A stretch of 64,000 nucleotides of DNA from Saccharomycopsis malanga. Taxonomy: Eukaryota; Ascomycota; Saccharomycetes; Ascoideales; Saccharomycopsidaceae. The notes under the pieces are model-generated. The model ran no database searches, was not told where the DNA came from, and saw only the letters and a program-made list of their open reading frames with translations. Every line of letters begins with the position of its first letter. Position 1 is the stretch's first letter. The stretch spans positions 1,302,001 through 1,366,000 of the forward strand of contig CP025325.1 of the NCBI GenBank assembly GCA_004014935.1, in the 5' to 3' direction. The translations under genes and the position numbers were made by a program. This document shows, piece after piece, positions 1-9,966 of the stretch.

Positions 1-577
1 TCTTTGGTATAAGTTGAATCAGATATACTTGCCTTATGTTGTTACTGTCGAAATATGAAAAAAAATCGATGCTGGGGAAATCGATGCGGGTAATTTAAAT
101 CACATGATGACATTAATATGTTGAAGGGGTGTCAAATATGTATAAAATAGGGTGTATGCGTGATTCGAGGGCTGATCATAACCTTGGGTCTCATGTTTGA
201 TGACATATTCAAAGCTTGTTTATTGGCTCAATCCATGTAGTTTTCGCTAAATTTCCTTTATTAGTCTGTCATGAGCTTCTTGTTTCTGCTTACTTTAAGG
301 GTAGGTCATTGATGGAGCTTTTTGTTTGCCTCTTTGAAGCCTGATTATTAATATAAGATTTGATACTCTTCCTTGCCTCCTTATCTTAGCTTGCCACTTT
401 AGTACAATAAGGTAGTAGAAACAGAAAGAATTTTTGCGATTGTGATTCATATCGCTTAACGAAGTAACTTTAAACCCATGGGCAGAAGACTTAGTGCTCA
501 ACTATTTTTATTTCACTTATATGCCGTATTTCTTCACCCCTCTTCCTCTTATATATCTATAACATTGGAATACTACA
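1..577. other. intergenic, 5' flank of the ATG101-like gene
   Basis: No gene, tRNA or repeat copy is recognisable. The last 40 bases are pyrimidine-rich with a TATATATCTATAA stretch, consistent with a promoter or leader for the gene that follows. Confidence 0.5.
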
Positions 578-1282
578 ATGAAACAACTTACTATAAGTTT
601 TAAAATCGATCGTTACTATTTCCCCGAGGCAGCTCAAGGAATCTTGGGAACAATCTTCTTTCAGCGACTTTTTGGACTTAACTTGCCATCATGTAAAGAG
701 TTTTTGAATGTGTCGTACCCTTGTTGCAAAAATGCAATTCTCCAAAGCTTCATTGATGATAAAATTAGAATTATAGAGAGCTTAATAAAAGATGATACGG
801 ATACCAACTTGAGTAGAGAGTCGTCGTATGAAGACTTAAGTCTGGAATTTCAGAATAGAAAATCATCAAGACAGCCGTACAGTACAATTATATTGACTAT
901 TAAGTTTTTTGACAACAAAACCCAAATTAGCAAAGAGCAGTCTAACAATAAAATTACCGAAGTCCAAGCAAAAAGAAGGATTTATAACGTTTTCGAAAAG
1001 TTGGTTTGTAGCAGTTCAAAGGAAGATAGCTCGAAGGAAAGCCAAACAGCATCAAACATTGGTTGTTGGGAACAATGGGTTGTTAAGTTTCATATAATGT
1101 CTGGAACTACTAGAGACGAAATAGAAAACTTGAAATATAGAAATGATGTTTGCAACAGATTTAGAAATGTTGTTTTACAAATTTTAGAATTTTCTACGCA
1201 AAACATTGAAAATATTCCACCAATAAATTACAGCAAAAATTGTTCGCTACTTTCGTTTAAGATAGAACTGTCATTAGAATAG
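578..1282 (+). CDS. ATG101: Atg101-like autophagy initiation factor
   Basis: This is a 234-residue protein with the layout of Atg101, the HORMA-fold partner of Atg13 in the Atg1/ULK1 initiation complex. The N-terminal part (residues 15-35, EAAQGILGTIFFQRLFG) matches the Atg101 strand-helix that precedes the family's FHR motif. Residues 86-102 carry DLSLEFQNRKSSRQPYS, like human MSLEFYQKKKSRWPFS. Residues 163-172 carry CWEQWVVKFH, like human PWEVWTVKVH. The C-terminal end (LLSFKIELSLE) matches the last strand. Two differences stand out. The WF-finger tryptophan and phenylalanine of human Atg101 are Q and Y here. About 60 residues, rich in K, S and E, are inserted between RQPYS and CWEQW, where the human protein has only a few. 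S. cerevisiae lacks Atg101 and uses Atg29/Atg31. The gene has no intron and is convergent with the BAR-SH3 gene. The assignment rests on remembered family motifs. Confidence 0.72.
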   Translation: MKQLTISFKIDRYYFPEAAQGILGTIFFQRLFGLNLPSCKEFLNVSYPCCKNAILQSFIDDKIRIIESLIKDDTDTNLSRESSYEDLSLEFQNRKSSRQPYSTIILTIKFFDNKTQISKEQSNNKITEVQAKRRIYNVFEKLVCSSSKEDSSKESQTASNIGCWEQWVVKFHIMSGTTRDEIENLKYRNDVCNRFRNVVLQILEFSTQNIENIPPINYSKNCSLLSFKIELSLE

Positions 1283-1530
1283 AACAGTAAAACTTGTTTG
1301 GAAAAGACTCATGGACATAATAAAGGCTTGGGCCAACTGTTCAAAAATGTTATACGAGTTTTGCATCATTTTTGAAAGTACATGTACATAGTATGAGGCT
1401 ATTTGAGTAATATAACGCTCTCTTTGGGATGAAAAAAAAACAGCTCGTAAAATTCATGACGTTCAATAGTTGAGAAGATAAAAGTAAAAGGCAATTTGAG
1501 TAAAATAGTTGTTGAAAAATTACAATACAG

Positions 1531-2905
1531 CTATGATAAAAGTTTAACATAATTTGAAGGAAAAAGACCGACAGCACCATCTTCAGACTGGCCTTTCCAC
1601 CAACCGTCTTGGTTCGTTTTCTCTATGACTTTGATCTTCTGGCCAATTTTGAGAGATATATCGTTTTCATTTTCTGCATTATAATCAAAAATGACTTTTG
1701 CAATTGAATGTGAATCTATGGCATAGTTAATGGGATCCCAATGTGAAGATTCAGGATTTTCGAGGTTTGTTTTTTCAGCTTTGGTGGGACCATCAATGTT
1801 ATCATTTGCCAAAGGCTTGCTATTCTGTTCTAACAGTACAGAAGGCTCAACAAATTCGTTATGATCTGCTAGATGACGCAGGTAATTTTTGGAAAAGTTG
1901 GTTATTGACAAGCTTTTGATTTGTTGCTTTGACTTGTGAATTTTGGAGTTGAAAGTGTTCACAATGTCTAATACCTCGTTAAATGTATATTTGTCCGAGG
2001 TGATATCAAAGTCAGCTTTCATCAGGTTGATTGTTTGGTAGTATTGATAACTCACAATGTCAAAAGACCAATATATCAATACTGTCAAATGGACCATAAC
2101 TTGTCCGACCATCTCAAAGAAAAAAGGTAGTTCTCTTTTCATGGTGTTGTTTATTTTATTAAATCTTTCTGCTGTTGCTTCGAATTTTTGTTGCAAAGAA
2201 TGTAGATTATCTTCTTGCTTTTCAGACAACTCTTGCTTTGCTTTCAACTTATCTATAGCATTTAGATATTTATCCATATCAAGAAGCTCAAGCTCCCTGG
2301 TTTTGGCACCTTTTTTGATTTTTTTTACCATATTTAAAATCTCTTGAACTGATTTAGTTATCTTGTCCTCCAAAAGCTGAAGCTCAACAGTGATCGCTGG
2401 GGCCATATCAAAGACAATTTGATAATACTTTTCTACCAAATCTCTTTTAGTAGACTCCAATTCAAATTTCTCGATCTCATCTGTAGTTTGTAAAGATGAG
2501 GCACTTGCCGGATTTGCTACACCTTCTTCAAAAAGCTTGACATTTCCGAGTTTTGGCAGATAAATGGCCATGTATTGCTTTGCCAACTCTTCGCTGTGGT
2601 TGATCAAAGCCTTGTGAGCTTTGTTATTGTTTTGGGTTTCCTTAATGAGGGTTGGCAATTTTTTCTCAACATTTAACAATTTCTCATACAATTCATCCCA
2701 CTCTGTATCGTTCCTATAAGTTGTCAAATGTGTTTTTTTACTTATAATTTGAGGGACCTAAATATGTTAGTACACTGGGGGGTAGATTTGTTATGAGTGT
2801 CATACATACTCTTGTGACACTCCTTTTCATGTCTGTCCAATTCACCTCAGGACGATGAATACCTTGCAAGTGTTCATGTTTGAAATCTTGTAACTTTGAC
2901 GCCAT
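1531..2905 (-). CDS. BAR-SH3 protein (Rvs167 family, divergent), spliced
   Basis: A BAR-SH3 protein that would bend membrane at endocytic sites with an Rvs161-like partner. Exon 1 is 2905-2810 (32 codons, MASKLQDFKHEHLQG...). The intron 2809-2758 (52 nt) has donor GTATGT, branch TACTAAC (2766-2772) and acceptor TTTAG. Exon 2 is 2757-1531. The join is in frame and gives 440 residues. The middle is a long coiled, charged BAR region. The last 56 residues are a complete SH3 domain (FDYNAENENDISL, then WWKG, then GLFPSNYV). The N-terminus does not look like the MSFKGF start of canonical Rvs167. It may be the third N-BAR protein described in Candida (Rvs167-3, partner Rvs162) rather than Rvs167 itself. 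That choice is an inference. The start is fixed by exon 1, since exon 2 alone has no upstream ATG. Confidence 0.8.
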
Positions 2906-3370
2906 TTTTAATGTTTTTTTTTTTTCAAAGGACGCTATCGTAAATCTCCAAAATGAAACCCTGTGCAAAATTAGACTTGATATATAAGATGGGTTTACCA
3001 TAATCGCTTCACTGCCTCGTTGCTCCCGAGACATCCATAGGATCAAGCATTTGTGCACCCGAAACCTTACTTTTGATTGACAGCCCGTATTGCATATACG
3101 TGCATGTTCAGGTTTTTCAATAGCCAAGGTAGGCTTGACGACAACAGGTATATATATAGCTATATAGTCAACACTTGGCACAAGTTATCTAGTGGTCATT
3201 ATTTTACTTTTCGAAATTACTTTCGAAACCTTACTGTCAACAGTGTTGTTCATATCTAACACCCTTATACTCTTGCACTTGCATCAATCTTGATATGGAT
3301 TTGATTATATCCTAAAGTGTAATGTCTTTTACAAAATTAATAAATTGACAAACAAAAACTGCTCTAAACC

Positions 3371-3606
3371 ATTGGGAAGAATGGCTATGCTTTTGGTGAA
3401 GATCTGGCAGGACAGTTTAATGGAAAATACTCTCGAAGAAGAGAAAAAAGACCTAACCGATTTAAGAATCAGAACCTGACAACGAACACTTCTTACTTGC
3501 TGATTTTACCATGTTGAGCCGACAAGCGTAACTGCCTGAAATACTACCTAGACCGATAAATGCTTACATGTACTGGGCTCGAAATATAAGTTATTATTAT
3601 TAATAA
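3371..3606 (+). mobile_element. SINE-like repeat copy, internally deleted
   Basis: The head is degenerate (TTGGGAAGAATGGCTATGCT). The body shows CTCGAAGAAGAGAAAAAAGACC and AACTGCCTGAAATACTACC. The 3' end reads ACATGTACTGGGCTCGAAAT and runs into a (TTA)n tail. The GCGTATATACGAAACTG block of the family is missing. Confidence 0.7.
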
Positions 3607-3611
3607 ATGGG

Positions 3612-3776
3612 AACAATTTACTAAATAAGAAAATTATGCATGATCGGACATGATTTTTTTATCAAGTCCTTTAGACATGGCGCGTATATACGAAGATGAT
3701 ATAACATAGAAATGTTAGAAATAAATAAATAGATACATGGGGCTCGATAATATATGATTATCATTATTAAATATTA
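3612..3776 (+). mobile_element. SINE-like repeat, 5'-truncated copy
   Basis: Matches the 3' half of the family: GGACATGATT, ATCAAGTCCTTTAGACATGG, CGCGTATATACGAAGATGAT. The GGGGCTCGATAATATATGAT end and an AT-rich tail come after an extra AT-rich stretch. It lies directly behind the preceding copy. Confidence 0.65.
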
Positions 3777-3961
3777 CAAGTTTATATCATGTTGCTGCAC
3801 CTATATATAACACACACACAGTTAGTACCCCCTGAACCAGCATCACATGACTCATACACTCGACATTATTCGAATGTATGGGAGCACCATTACAATTATA
3901 TATCTTCTTGAAAACCAGATTGTAGCAACATTTCTGTCGATGAAAAGCCCAATTACGCAAA

Positions 3962-4647
3962 ATGATACACTCTGTTCTTATATGTATGTCAAAGTTTGTA
4001 AGACAACCGAAGTGGATAGCTACTAACATTGATCCAGTTAATAAGGATGCTTTGCCGCGTTTAATGAAATTCTACACACCTATAGTAAGTAATATTACAT
4101 GAGAAAAGTTGTGGCAATTGTGCCGGGAACCTTCACTAACAGATATGCTGTTTAGGATCTAAATACTCAAACTTTGTTACTACGGCAGGTGTTTCAGCTA
4201 ATTGCACAGCGTCCATCAAATCAATGCTCGTTTTTAACGCCGCCGCCGTTACTTGAAGGCATTGATGACATAAGAGTGATCTACAGACACTATGCTACTT
4301 TATATTTTGTTTTCATTGTAGACGAGCAGGAAAGTGAACTTGGAATATTGGATTTGATACAAGTATTTGTTGAATGCTTGAATTCATGTTTCCAAAACGT
4401 TTGCGAACTAGACTTGGTTTTTGGTTGGCAAGTTCTTGAAACTGTGCTTGAAGAAATGGTCCAGGGAGGCTTGGTCATCGATACAAACTTGACTAAAATC
4501 GTTCAGGCTGTAGATAACGCAAATAGTGCAACTGGCCCTGTTTCTGCTGCGTCTGCAGCCAGCTCCTTCTCTGTTGCTTCTAACGTCTTTTCAAACGCTT
4601 TACAACAAATGGCCAGTGGGGGAACAAGAGGATGGACTGGTCGTTAA
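3962..4647 (+). CDS. APS3: AP-3 adaptor complex sigma subunit, three exons
   Basis: Small (sigma) subunit of the AP-3 coat that sorts cargo from Golgi to vacuole. Exon 1 is only 22 nt (3962-3983, MIHSVLI). Intron 1 is 3984-4037 (54 nt; GTATGT, TACTAAC, CCAG). Exon 2 is 47 nt (4038-4084, FNKDALPRLMKFYTPI). Intron 2 is 4085-4155 (71 nt; GTAAGT, CACTAAC, TTTAG). Exon 3 runs 4156-4647. The joined protein has 186 residues and follows S. cerevisiae Aps3 (MIHAVLIFN..PRLVKFYTP) from its first residue. The sigma signature YATLYFVFIVDEQESELGIL follows, then VFVECLNSCFQNVCELDL. The C-terminal tail is rich in A, S and G. The reading frame is kept only if both introns are removed. The gene is convergent with CBP4. 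Confidence 0.93.
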
Positions 4648-4935
4648 ATGGGCTGTTCGTTAAATGGACTGTAGTATTTATAATACATTCAAAGTGATTT
4701 ATTGTTAACTATGTATAGGAAAGAAATGGCCAAGATATAAATGGGCAAAATACAAATAAACAAGATATAAATGGCCATAAATTAAAAAAAAGTCATAACA
4801 AAACGAGTCTAACAAGTGCAAATTACTTGACAACAATTATCAATTACCAATTACCAATTGTCATAGTTATCAATTAAAAAACTACTATCCTAATCAAGTT
4901 TTCTTCTTCTTTATTCATCAAAATCATTCTTTTTT

Positions 4936-5379
4936 CTACTTGCCAAACCAACTCAAACCTTTCTTCTTCTCTTCCATGGCCTTTTCGGTTTCTATACGAG
5001 AAAGAGTCTGCGCATCGTCAATTTGTTTCTTAATCTTTGCCAACTCTTCCCGTTGCTGCTCAGCAGCTAGTTCTCTTTGTATTCTCTCCTTCTCCTTGAG
5101 TTGTGTAGCCCTTGCCTCAAGTGGTGACTTGATGGGTCCTGTCATCCATATTGGATCATTGGACGCAGATGTCTGCTTCACAATCTTAATGAGCTCTTCC
5201 TGCTCCTTTCTTCTAAGCGATTTTTCTCTTTCATACTGCGCTCTCACTTCTGGCGACATTCTGCTAATAAGTTGCTCATCCGTTGGGGTGGTGAAATTGT
5301 AAAGTAACACTCCCAACCCGGTAATAGCTGCACCTGTCAAATAAACTCTACCCCAACGAGCCCAAAGTGGTCTTTCCAT
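4936..5379 (-). CDS. CBP4: Cbp4, cytochrome bc1 complex assembly factor
   Basis: An inner-membrane protein of mitochondria needed for cytochrome b synthesis and complex III assembly, working with Cbp3/Cbp6. The 147 residues begin MERPLWARWGRVY, as in the yeast orthologue (MERPLWVRW). One membrane segment follows at about residues 14-32 (LTGAAITGLGVLLYNFTTP), then TPTDEQLISRMSPEVRAQYE and IWMTGPIKSP. A long charged coiled region occupies the C-terminal half, and the protein ends GLSWFGK. The frame is open for 26 more codons upstream, but the start at 5379 matches the family. The end is about 290 bp from that of APS3. Confidence 0.9.
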   Translation of the reverse strand: MERPLWARWGRVYLTGAAITGLGVLLYNFTTPTDEQLISRMSPEVRAQYEREKSLRRKEQEELIKIVKQTSASNDPIWMTGPIKSPLEARATQLKEKERIQRELAAEQQREELAKIKKQIDDAQTLSRIETEKAMEEKKKGLSWFGK

Positions 5380-6915
5380 ACTTGTCCTAATAAAGTCTGT
5401 TTTTTTTTTTACAAAGAAATTGTATCTTACCAATTCCCATAATATCTTATCATACATAACTCACCACTCCTCGCCAAAATTGCCAAAATTTTGATTTCTC
5501 AATGGTTATGTGCGATGTCTCATCAAGTTGCTCTTTTACAATTGGTAATGTAATGTAATGCAATGCAATACAATACAACATGCATTCATTGGATTCCTAC
5601 TCAACCCATTTTCATAATCTATCTTCTGCTTCCCACCTCCAAATAAAACCCTTTACGGTAGCCCTACAGCCCCTGTTATAACGACTATGTGAGGTTCTTT
5701 TTGGCATCGCATCGCATATACATAAATGCACATATTTTCCATCATACCATCAATAAAGCCCCTTTAAAACCTGCACATGATACAAATCCAAGTTAGCGGG
5801 CCGCCATTTTGGTATATACATATTTTATGCATGTGATAACCTGCTTATTCATGAGAGCACAACTTTATCTAATATAAACCCATTAGCTAACAAAAAAGCC
5901 CTTTCAAAGTACAACAATCTATGTATGTCGACACCCGAACATCTGTTTTAGACCTCCTTACACCAGAGAGAACTTCTGTAGGTGGATTTGATTTTTCAAC
6001 CCATGAGTTTTAGGCAATGAAATGATTGATCTGAATTAGTAGACCACGTATATATATTTAATATTTTCATCGAGTGGCAATATTGTACAATATTATGCTT
6101 TCGAAAAAAATAGGGAGGGAGGGATCATGGAATATATGAATCTGAGTGTTGAGACCAGTCAAAGCGGTTCATACGACGTTTTCTCAGCCTCCATTTATTG
6201 AATCACCAAATTTGAAAACCAATTGAGGCTCTAATTTGGATGCTATCACGTTCAAAGCCATTTTTTTGCTTGGTAGACCAAGGGTGTACCCGTACCCTAT
6301 AAAATTAAAATCAAAATTTCGCGTCCCGCACGTGATGATTAGTTCTTTATAAGTTCTCACAGTGTGGAATGATTAAGGTGGTAATTTGACTTTGAAAGAG
6401 TGTTTATAGTTCTGTTAGTAGGGCTTTAAAATATGGGTGATTACCATAAAATTGGTTAACAACAGTAGAAAAAAAATGAAATAATTCCGTAGGAGTTTAT
6501 GAGCAAGTAAGGCTGTAGCTATAGTGAACGAGAAGCTCCCAATTCCTGGCAGACTTCACAGAAAACGCCAGTGTTTCACTGATGAAAAGAAAAGCAGATA
6601 TTTTATTTAAATATGTGTGATTCTTGGGATATGGGTAGAGTACATAGATTAAAATCAATAACCAGAAATTGCGAAAACAGGAGAGTAAAAAATAGATTGG
6701 ACAGACAAACCATAAAAAAAGACAAGTAGGTATTAAACGGTAATAGCGTAGCATACAAAGTAACAAATAAGTGAAAAAAAATGGCAAAAAAATGAAATGA
6801 AAAATAATGAAATTGAAAACCGAAAACATAAAAACTGCATAATGAAATAGAAAACTTTTAAGCTGAAAAGATTAAACAGCAAACTCTTGATAAGATAAAA
6901 AGCACAGTCAACTTT
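5380..6915. other. intergenic, CBP4 promoter and ERG1 3' region
   Basis: About 1.5 kb. I see no gene, tRNA or family repeat. An open frame at 6497-6829 (minus) encodes a low-complexity F/L/Y-rich peptide from AT-rich DNA and is probably chance. Confidence 0.5.
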
Positions 6916-8388
6916 TCATGAAATCAACTCATTCCACATATAAGGCGTGAACACAACAATTGCAGTGTAGAGAGTCAAAATGGACTCATAAACTGATACA
7001 GGGAACATGACTAGGCCGTTTTCTCTAAAGTTGAGAAGGATACTGAAGAAAGCAACAGCAAAGAAGTGTTTGAACAAGACAAACGGTTCTGGAACGGATC
7101 CGCTTAACAAGGCAATAGGAAACTGGATTTTCATCAAATAAAGGAAACAACCTCTTTGAAGAATTTGCAAATATTTAGTGTCGGCACTGAACAAGGAATA
7201 GAGAGCAATGGAAAGAACATTGATAACTGAATCAAGCGACTTTCTCTCGTAATGGAATTCTACCAATTGTTCCAAAACCTTGGAGGTGTTTAAAAAATCC
7301 GGTACTTTTTCTGGGGCAAGAAGTTTTGCAATCAAAGCGGCATCATTCAAACCAACGGTCATACCACCACCAGTCAAAGGATGTCTCATGTTCAAAGCAT
7401 CACCCAAGACTAAAAGACCGGGCGTTTCGTTTCTTTTGGCGACCAAATAGGAGTTTGGCATTATTCTAATTCTAGAATTGACTAAGGCATTTTTGTAGGA
7501 AGGCTTTACGGAGGCAGGGAGAATGTTATACACCGTTTCGTGCAAGTATTTTTTCAATTTTGCGTCGTTCAAGGTAGGTAATTTAGCCGATCTATAAGCC
7601 AATAGGATTCTGGTTTCTACAGGAGAGATCTGATAGATCAAGATTGGGGCCTCATTGCTTATAACAACATGTCCATGGTTTGGAGAAGGCAACTTTGCGT
7701 TTTCCAAAGTTAATGATATGAAATGGGATCCCACGGAAGCAACGTTATCAGGAGATAATTGTTTTCTAAATTTGGAGAAAATACCATCACAACAGACGGT
7801 AAGATGAGCTTTGTAAAGAACCTTTGACCTTTTCTCTTCATTGACCAAAACACCAATGACATGATTTTGTTCATTTCTTTCTATGCGGATCACACTACCT
7901 TTCAAGGCAGTAATGTTTTTTTCTTTACGAGCAATATTACGTAAATTTGAAATAAACTCGCCATGTCTGAAAGCTACGCCGACTTCTCTTTCATTTTCAT
8001 CGAAATATTTGGAACTCAACGTGCTGTCGGTTTGTATCTTGCTATTTTCGTTGGTCACACAATGTGGAACATCCGAGATTTTGTGAGACAAACTTTTATG
8101 AGGATAATCAATGATGAGCTTTTCACCGTGATAATGTATACTGTAACCGTCAACATGAATGGCTTCTATATTGTTGACAGCCTCAATCATTCCTAATGCT
8201 CTAAGAGCCTTAAGTCCTGCTGGTTGCATAAGCTCCCCAACAATCCGGTCTGGCTGATTCCAGTCTCGCTCCACCAAAAGAACCTTTCTCCCTTGGCGAG
8301 CAAACGAAGTGGCAATTGCAGGACCCACAACACCTGCTCCAATGACAATCGCATCATACTGGAGGGTATTATCAGCGGTGAGACTCAT
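6916..8388 (-). CDS. ERG1: squalene epoxidase
   Basis: Converts squalene to 2,3-oxidosqualene with FAD, NADPH and O2, the first oxygenation in ergosterol synthesis and the target of allylamines such as terbinafine. It acts on ER and lipid-droplet membranes. The protein has 490 residues. The N-terminal FAD fold reads YDAIVIGAGVVGPAIA (GxGxxG at 17-22) and ends in VERD. The second flavin motif is CCDGIFSKFR (about 199-208). The signature GDALNMRHPLTGGGM is at 329-343. FHYERKSLDSVINVLS follows, then C-terminal hydrophobic segments for membrane attachment. The length is normal and no key motif is missing. Two sterol-response-like sites lie upstream. Confidence 0.97.
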   Translation of the reverse strand: MSLTADNTLQYDAIVIGAGVVGPAIATSFARQGRKVLLVERDWNQPDRIVGELMQPAGLKALRALGMIEAVNNIEAIHVDGYSIHYHGEKLIIDYPHKSLSHKISDVPHCVTNENSKIQTDSTLSSKYFDENEREVGVAFRHGEFISNLRNIARKEKNITALKGSVIRIERNEQNHVIGVLVNEEKRSKVLYKAHLTVCCDGIFSKFRKQLSPDNVASVGSHFISLTLENAKLPSPNHGHVVISNEAPILIYQISPVETRILLAYRSAKLPTLNDAKLKKYLHETVYNILPASVKPSYKNALVNSRIRIMPNSYLVAKRNETPGLLVLGDALNMRHPLTGGGMTVGLNDAALIAKLLAPEKVPDFLNTSKVLEQLVEFHYERKSLDSVINVLSIALYSLFSADTKYLQILQRGCFLYLMKIQFPIALLSGSVPEPFVLFKHFFAVAFFSILLNFRENGLVMFPVSVYESILTLYTAIVVFTPYMWNELIS

Positions 8389-8866
8389 GATAAGATGGGA
8401 AAAAAAAAAGTAAGAATTATCACTATTTTAAAATAAGCTTGTTTCAAACAGGTTTAAATGAATGTTTTCAGTAATCCAGAAGCGAATGAAATCTGGAAAG
8501 AATAACGCGATATGACTAGTGAATCAGACAAAATTTTCATAAATAATAAAAATGTGTTCCTGTTGATAATGTAGTTCAATCTAGGGTTTCACAATTATAC
8601 TTTATTTTGGCTGTTTTTGAAAAAAGTTCAAAGCTTGAAATAACCTGAGATAAATACAAAACAAAATATCAAAACAAAAAACAAATCAACTAGTCACTAA
8701 TCAAAGAACGTCAAGTTAATCTAAAGAATGTGATTTGTTGTGATACAAAAATTTAATTATAATTATTTTTTTCTTTCCTTTTTTTAGGGCCCTATTTTTT
8801 CAAACGATGCTACTCCGGTGCTTAAATAAACGTTGAAAAGTAGTTGAAAAATTGCTCTTGTCGCTT

Positions 8867-8876
8867 CTTATACGAG
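8867..8876 (-). promoter_or_regulatory. sterol response element-like site
   Basis: The minus strand (ERG1 sense) reads CTCGTATAAG, matching the Upc2/Ecm22 sterol response element core TCGTATA and the longer S. cerevisiae form CTCGTATAAGC in its first ten bases. It lies about 480 bp upstream of the ERG1 start. Confidence 0.6.
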
Positions 8877-8898
8877 TGTTAGTAAATGGGGTGATGAG

Positions 8899-8904
8899 CA
8901 CGTG
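8899..8904. promoter_or_regulatory. CACGTG E-box
   Basis: A perfect CACGTG, the core for bHLH factors such as Cbf1 or Pho4, next to the first sterol-response-like site upstream of ERG1. Function is not shown. Confidence 0.35.
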
Positions 8905-9035
8905 ATGGGGCTTATAAGGATTTTTGAGCAAAATTATCACATGCGCTTAACAAGATGTAAGCGATACTGAATAATAGTATCGTACGATAAGGCTGAGTTG
9001 AACATCAACTTATGGTGTTTGAGAGCAGAGGGTGG

Positions 9036-9044
9036 TTATACGAG
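9036..9044 (-). promoter_or_regulatory. second sterol response element-like site
   Basis: Reads CTCGTATAA on the ERG1 sense strand, about 650 bp upstream of its start. Two copies of a 9-10 bp motif in the same orientation make chance less likely. Confidence 0.5.
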
Positions 9045-9145
9045 GAGATGGGTGAGTATGTGATTGAGTAGATGTTTGGTTTATTCAGACAAACGTTGAC
9101 ATTGTTTGAAAATATTCAAAGAAATAGAATAATAAACGTTGTGTT

Positions 9146-9406
9146 ACTATAATAGTATCTTACATTTAGAGTAAACATTAATTTCGTATATACGCGCTAT
9201 GTCTAAAGGGACTTTGGTAAAAAGTGTGGGGAAAACCCAATCATGTCCCGCTCATCATAATTTTCTTATTTAATATATTGGAAGGTAAGCATTTATTGAT
9301 CTAAGCCGTGTTTCTAACAGTTGCCCTTGCCTATGAATACACGTTCAGCTTTGTAAAACGAGTTAAAAGTATTTGTGCTAAGAATCGAACCCTTGTGTGT
9401 TATTGG
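9146..9406 (-). mobile_element. SINE-like repeat copy
   Basis: On the minus strand a B box GGGTTCGATTCT (9381-9392) is followed by the body (GGCAAGGGCAACTGTTAGAA, GCGGGACATGATTGGG, AGTCCCTTTAGACATAGCG). A degenerate end (TAAATGTAAGATACTATTAT) closes it. No A box is recognisable, so the 5' end is eroded. Confidence 0.8.
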
Positions 9407-9655
9407 AGATTTAAAAGAAATAGTAAACGGAATGGTAAACTGAATGAATAAATAGGATAAATAAGCAAGTATGTAAGACTACTAAAAAAAGAAAAAAGAT
9501 AAATGGAAAATATCAATTTGGCAAGATGGTAAGAAATAAATACAACTTCCTGAACTAAACAAGGCAAAAAAATAATGATAATATTAAACACTATTATATA
9601 GCTTAGAAGACATAGTCCAATGTAGAAAAATAAATATGATATTGTAATATCAAGG

Positions 9656-9886
9656 CTGTTGGGCAGGATGGTTGGCTAGTACGCTCGAAGAAGAGAAATA
9701 GAACTGGTAGGATAATTCAATGTCTAATACTCTGGAAAATGTGAGAACAGACCAAAAAGGCTCAAGGGCGAGCAGAATATAACGGCCGGGACATGCTTAG
9801 GGTTTCCCCACTCTGTTTTACCAAGTCCCTTAAGACATAGCGCATATATACGAAACTGATATGTACTGGGATCGAGACATAAGATA
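9656..9886 (+). mobile_element. SINE-like repeat copy
   Basis: The head is TTGGGCAGGATGGTTGGCTAG. The body includes CCGGGACATGCTTAGGGTTT, TTACCAAGTCCCTTAAGACA and GCGCATATATACGAAACTGA, and it ends TATGTACTGGGATCGAGACAT. The tail is not preserved. The copy ends 80 bp from the stop codon of the Zn2Cys6 gene. Confidence 0.8.
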
Positions 9887-9966
9887 TGTCCAGCGGCTAA
9901 CAGAAAACAAAAATAAACATATAATATTAAATAATACAGTGTAGTATACAGTCTATATAAAAACAT

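Larger units (their letters stand above)
2906..3961. other. intergenic between divergent BAR-SH3 and APS3 genes
   Basis: This is the divergent promoter region, and it also holds two damaged copies of the dispersed SINE-like family (listed separately). A TATATATAA and a short (AC)n run at about 3800-3820 precede APS3. No other gene is visible. Confidence 0.6.
8389..9145. other. ERG1 upstream region
   Basis: No gene. It carries two CTCGTATAA-type motifs and a CACGTG E-box (listed separately), with AT-rich DNA around them. Confidence 0.6.

Noticed and set aside
6497-6829. Hydrophobic 110-codon minus-strand frame
   Set aside because: Composition is that of translated poly-AT DNA, with no family resemblance. 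It lies in the ERG1 3' flank.
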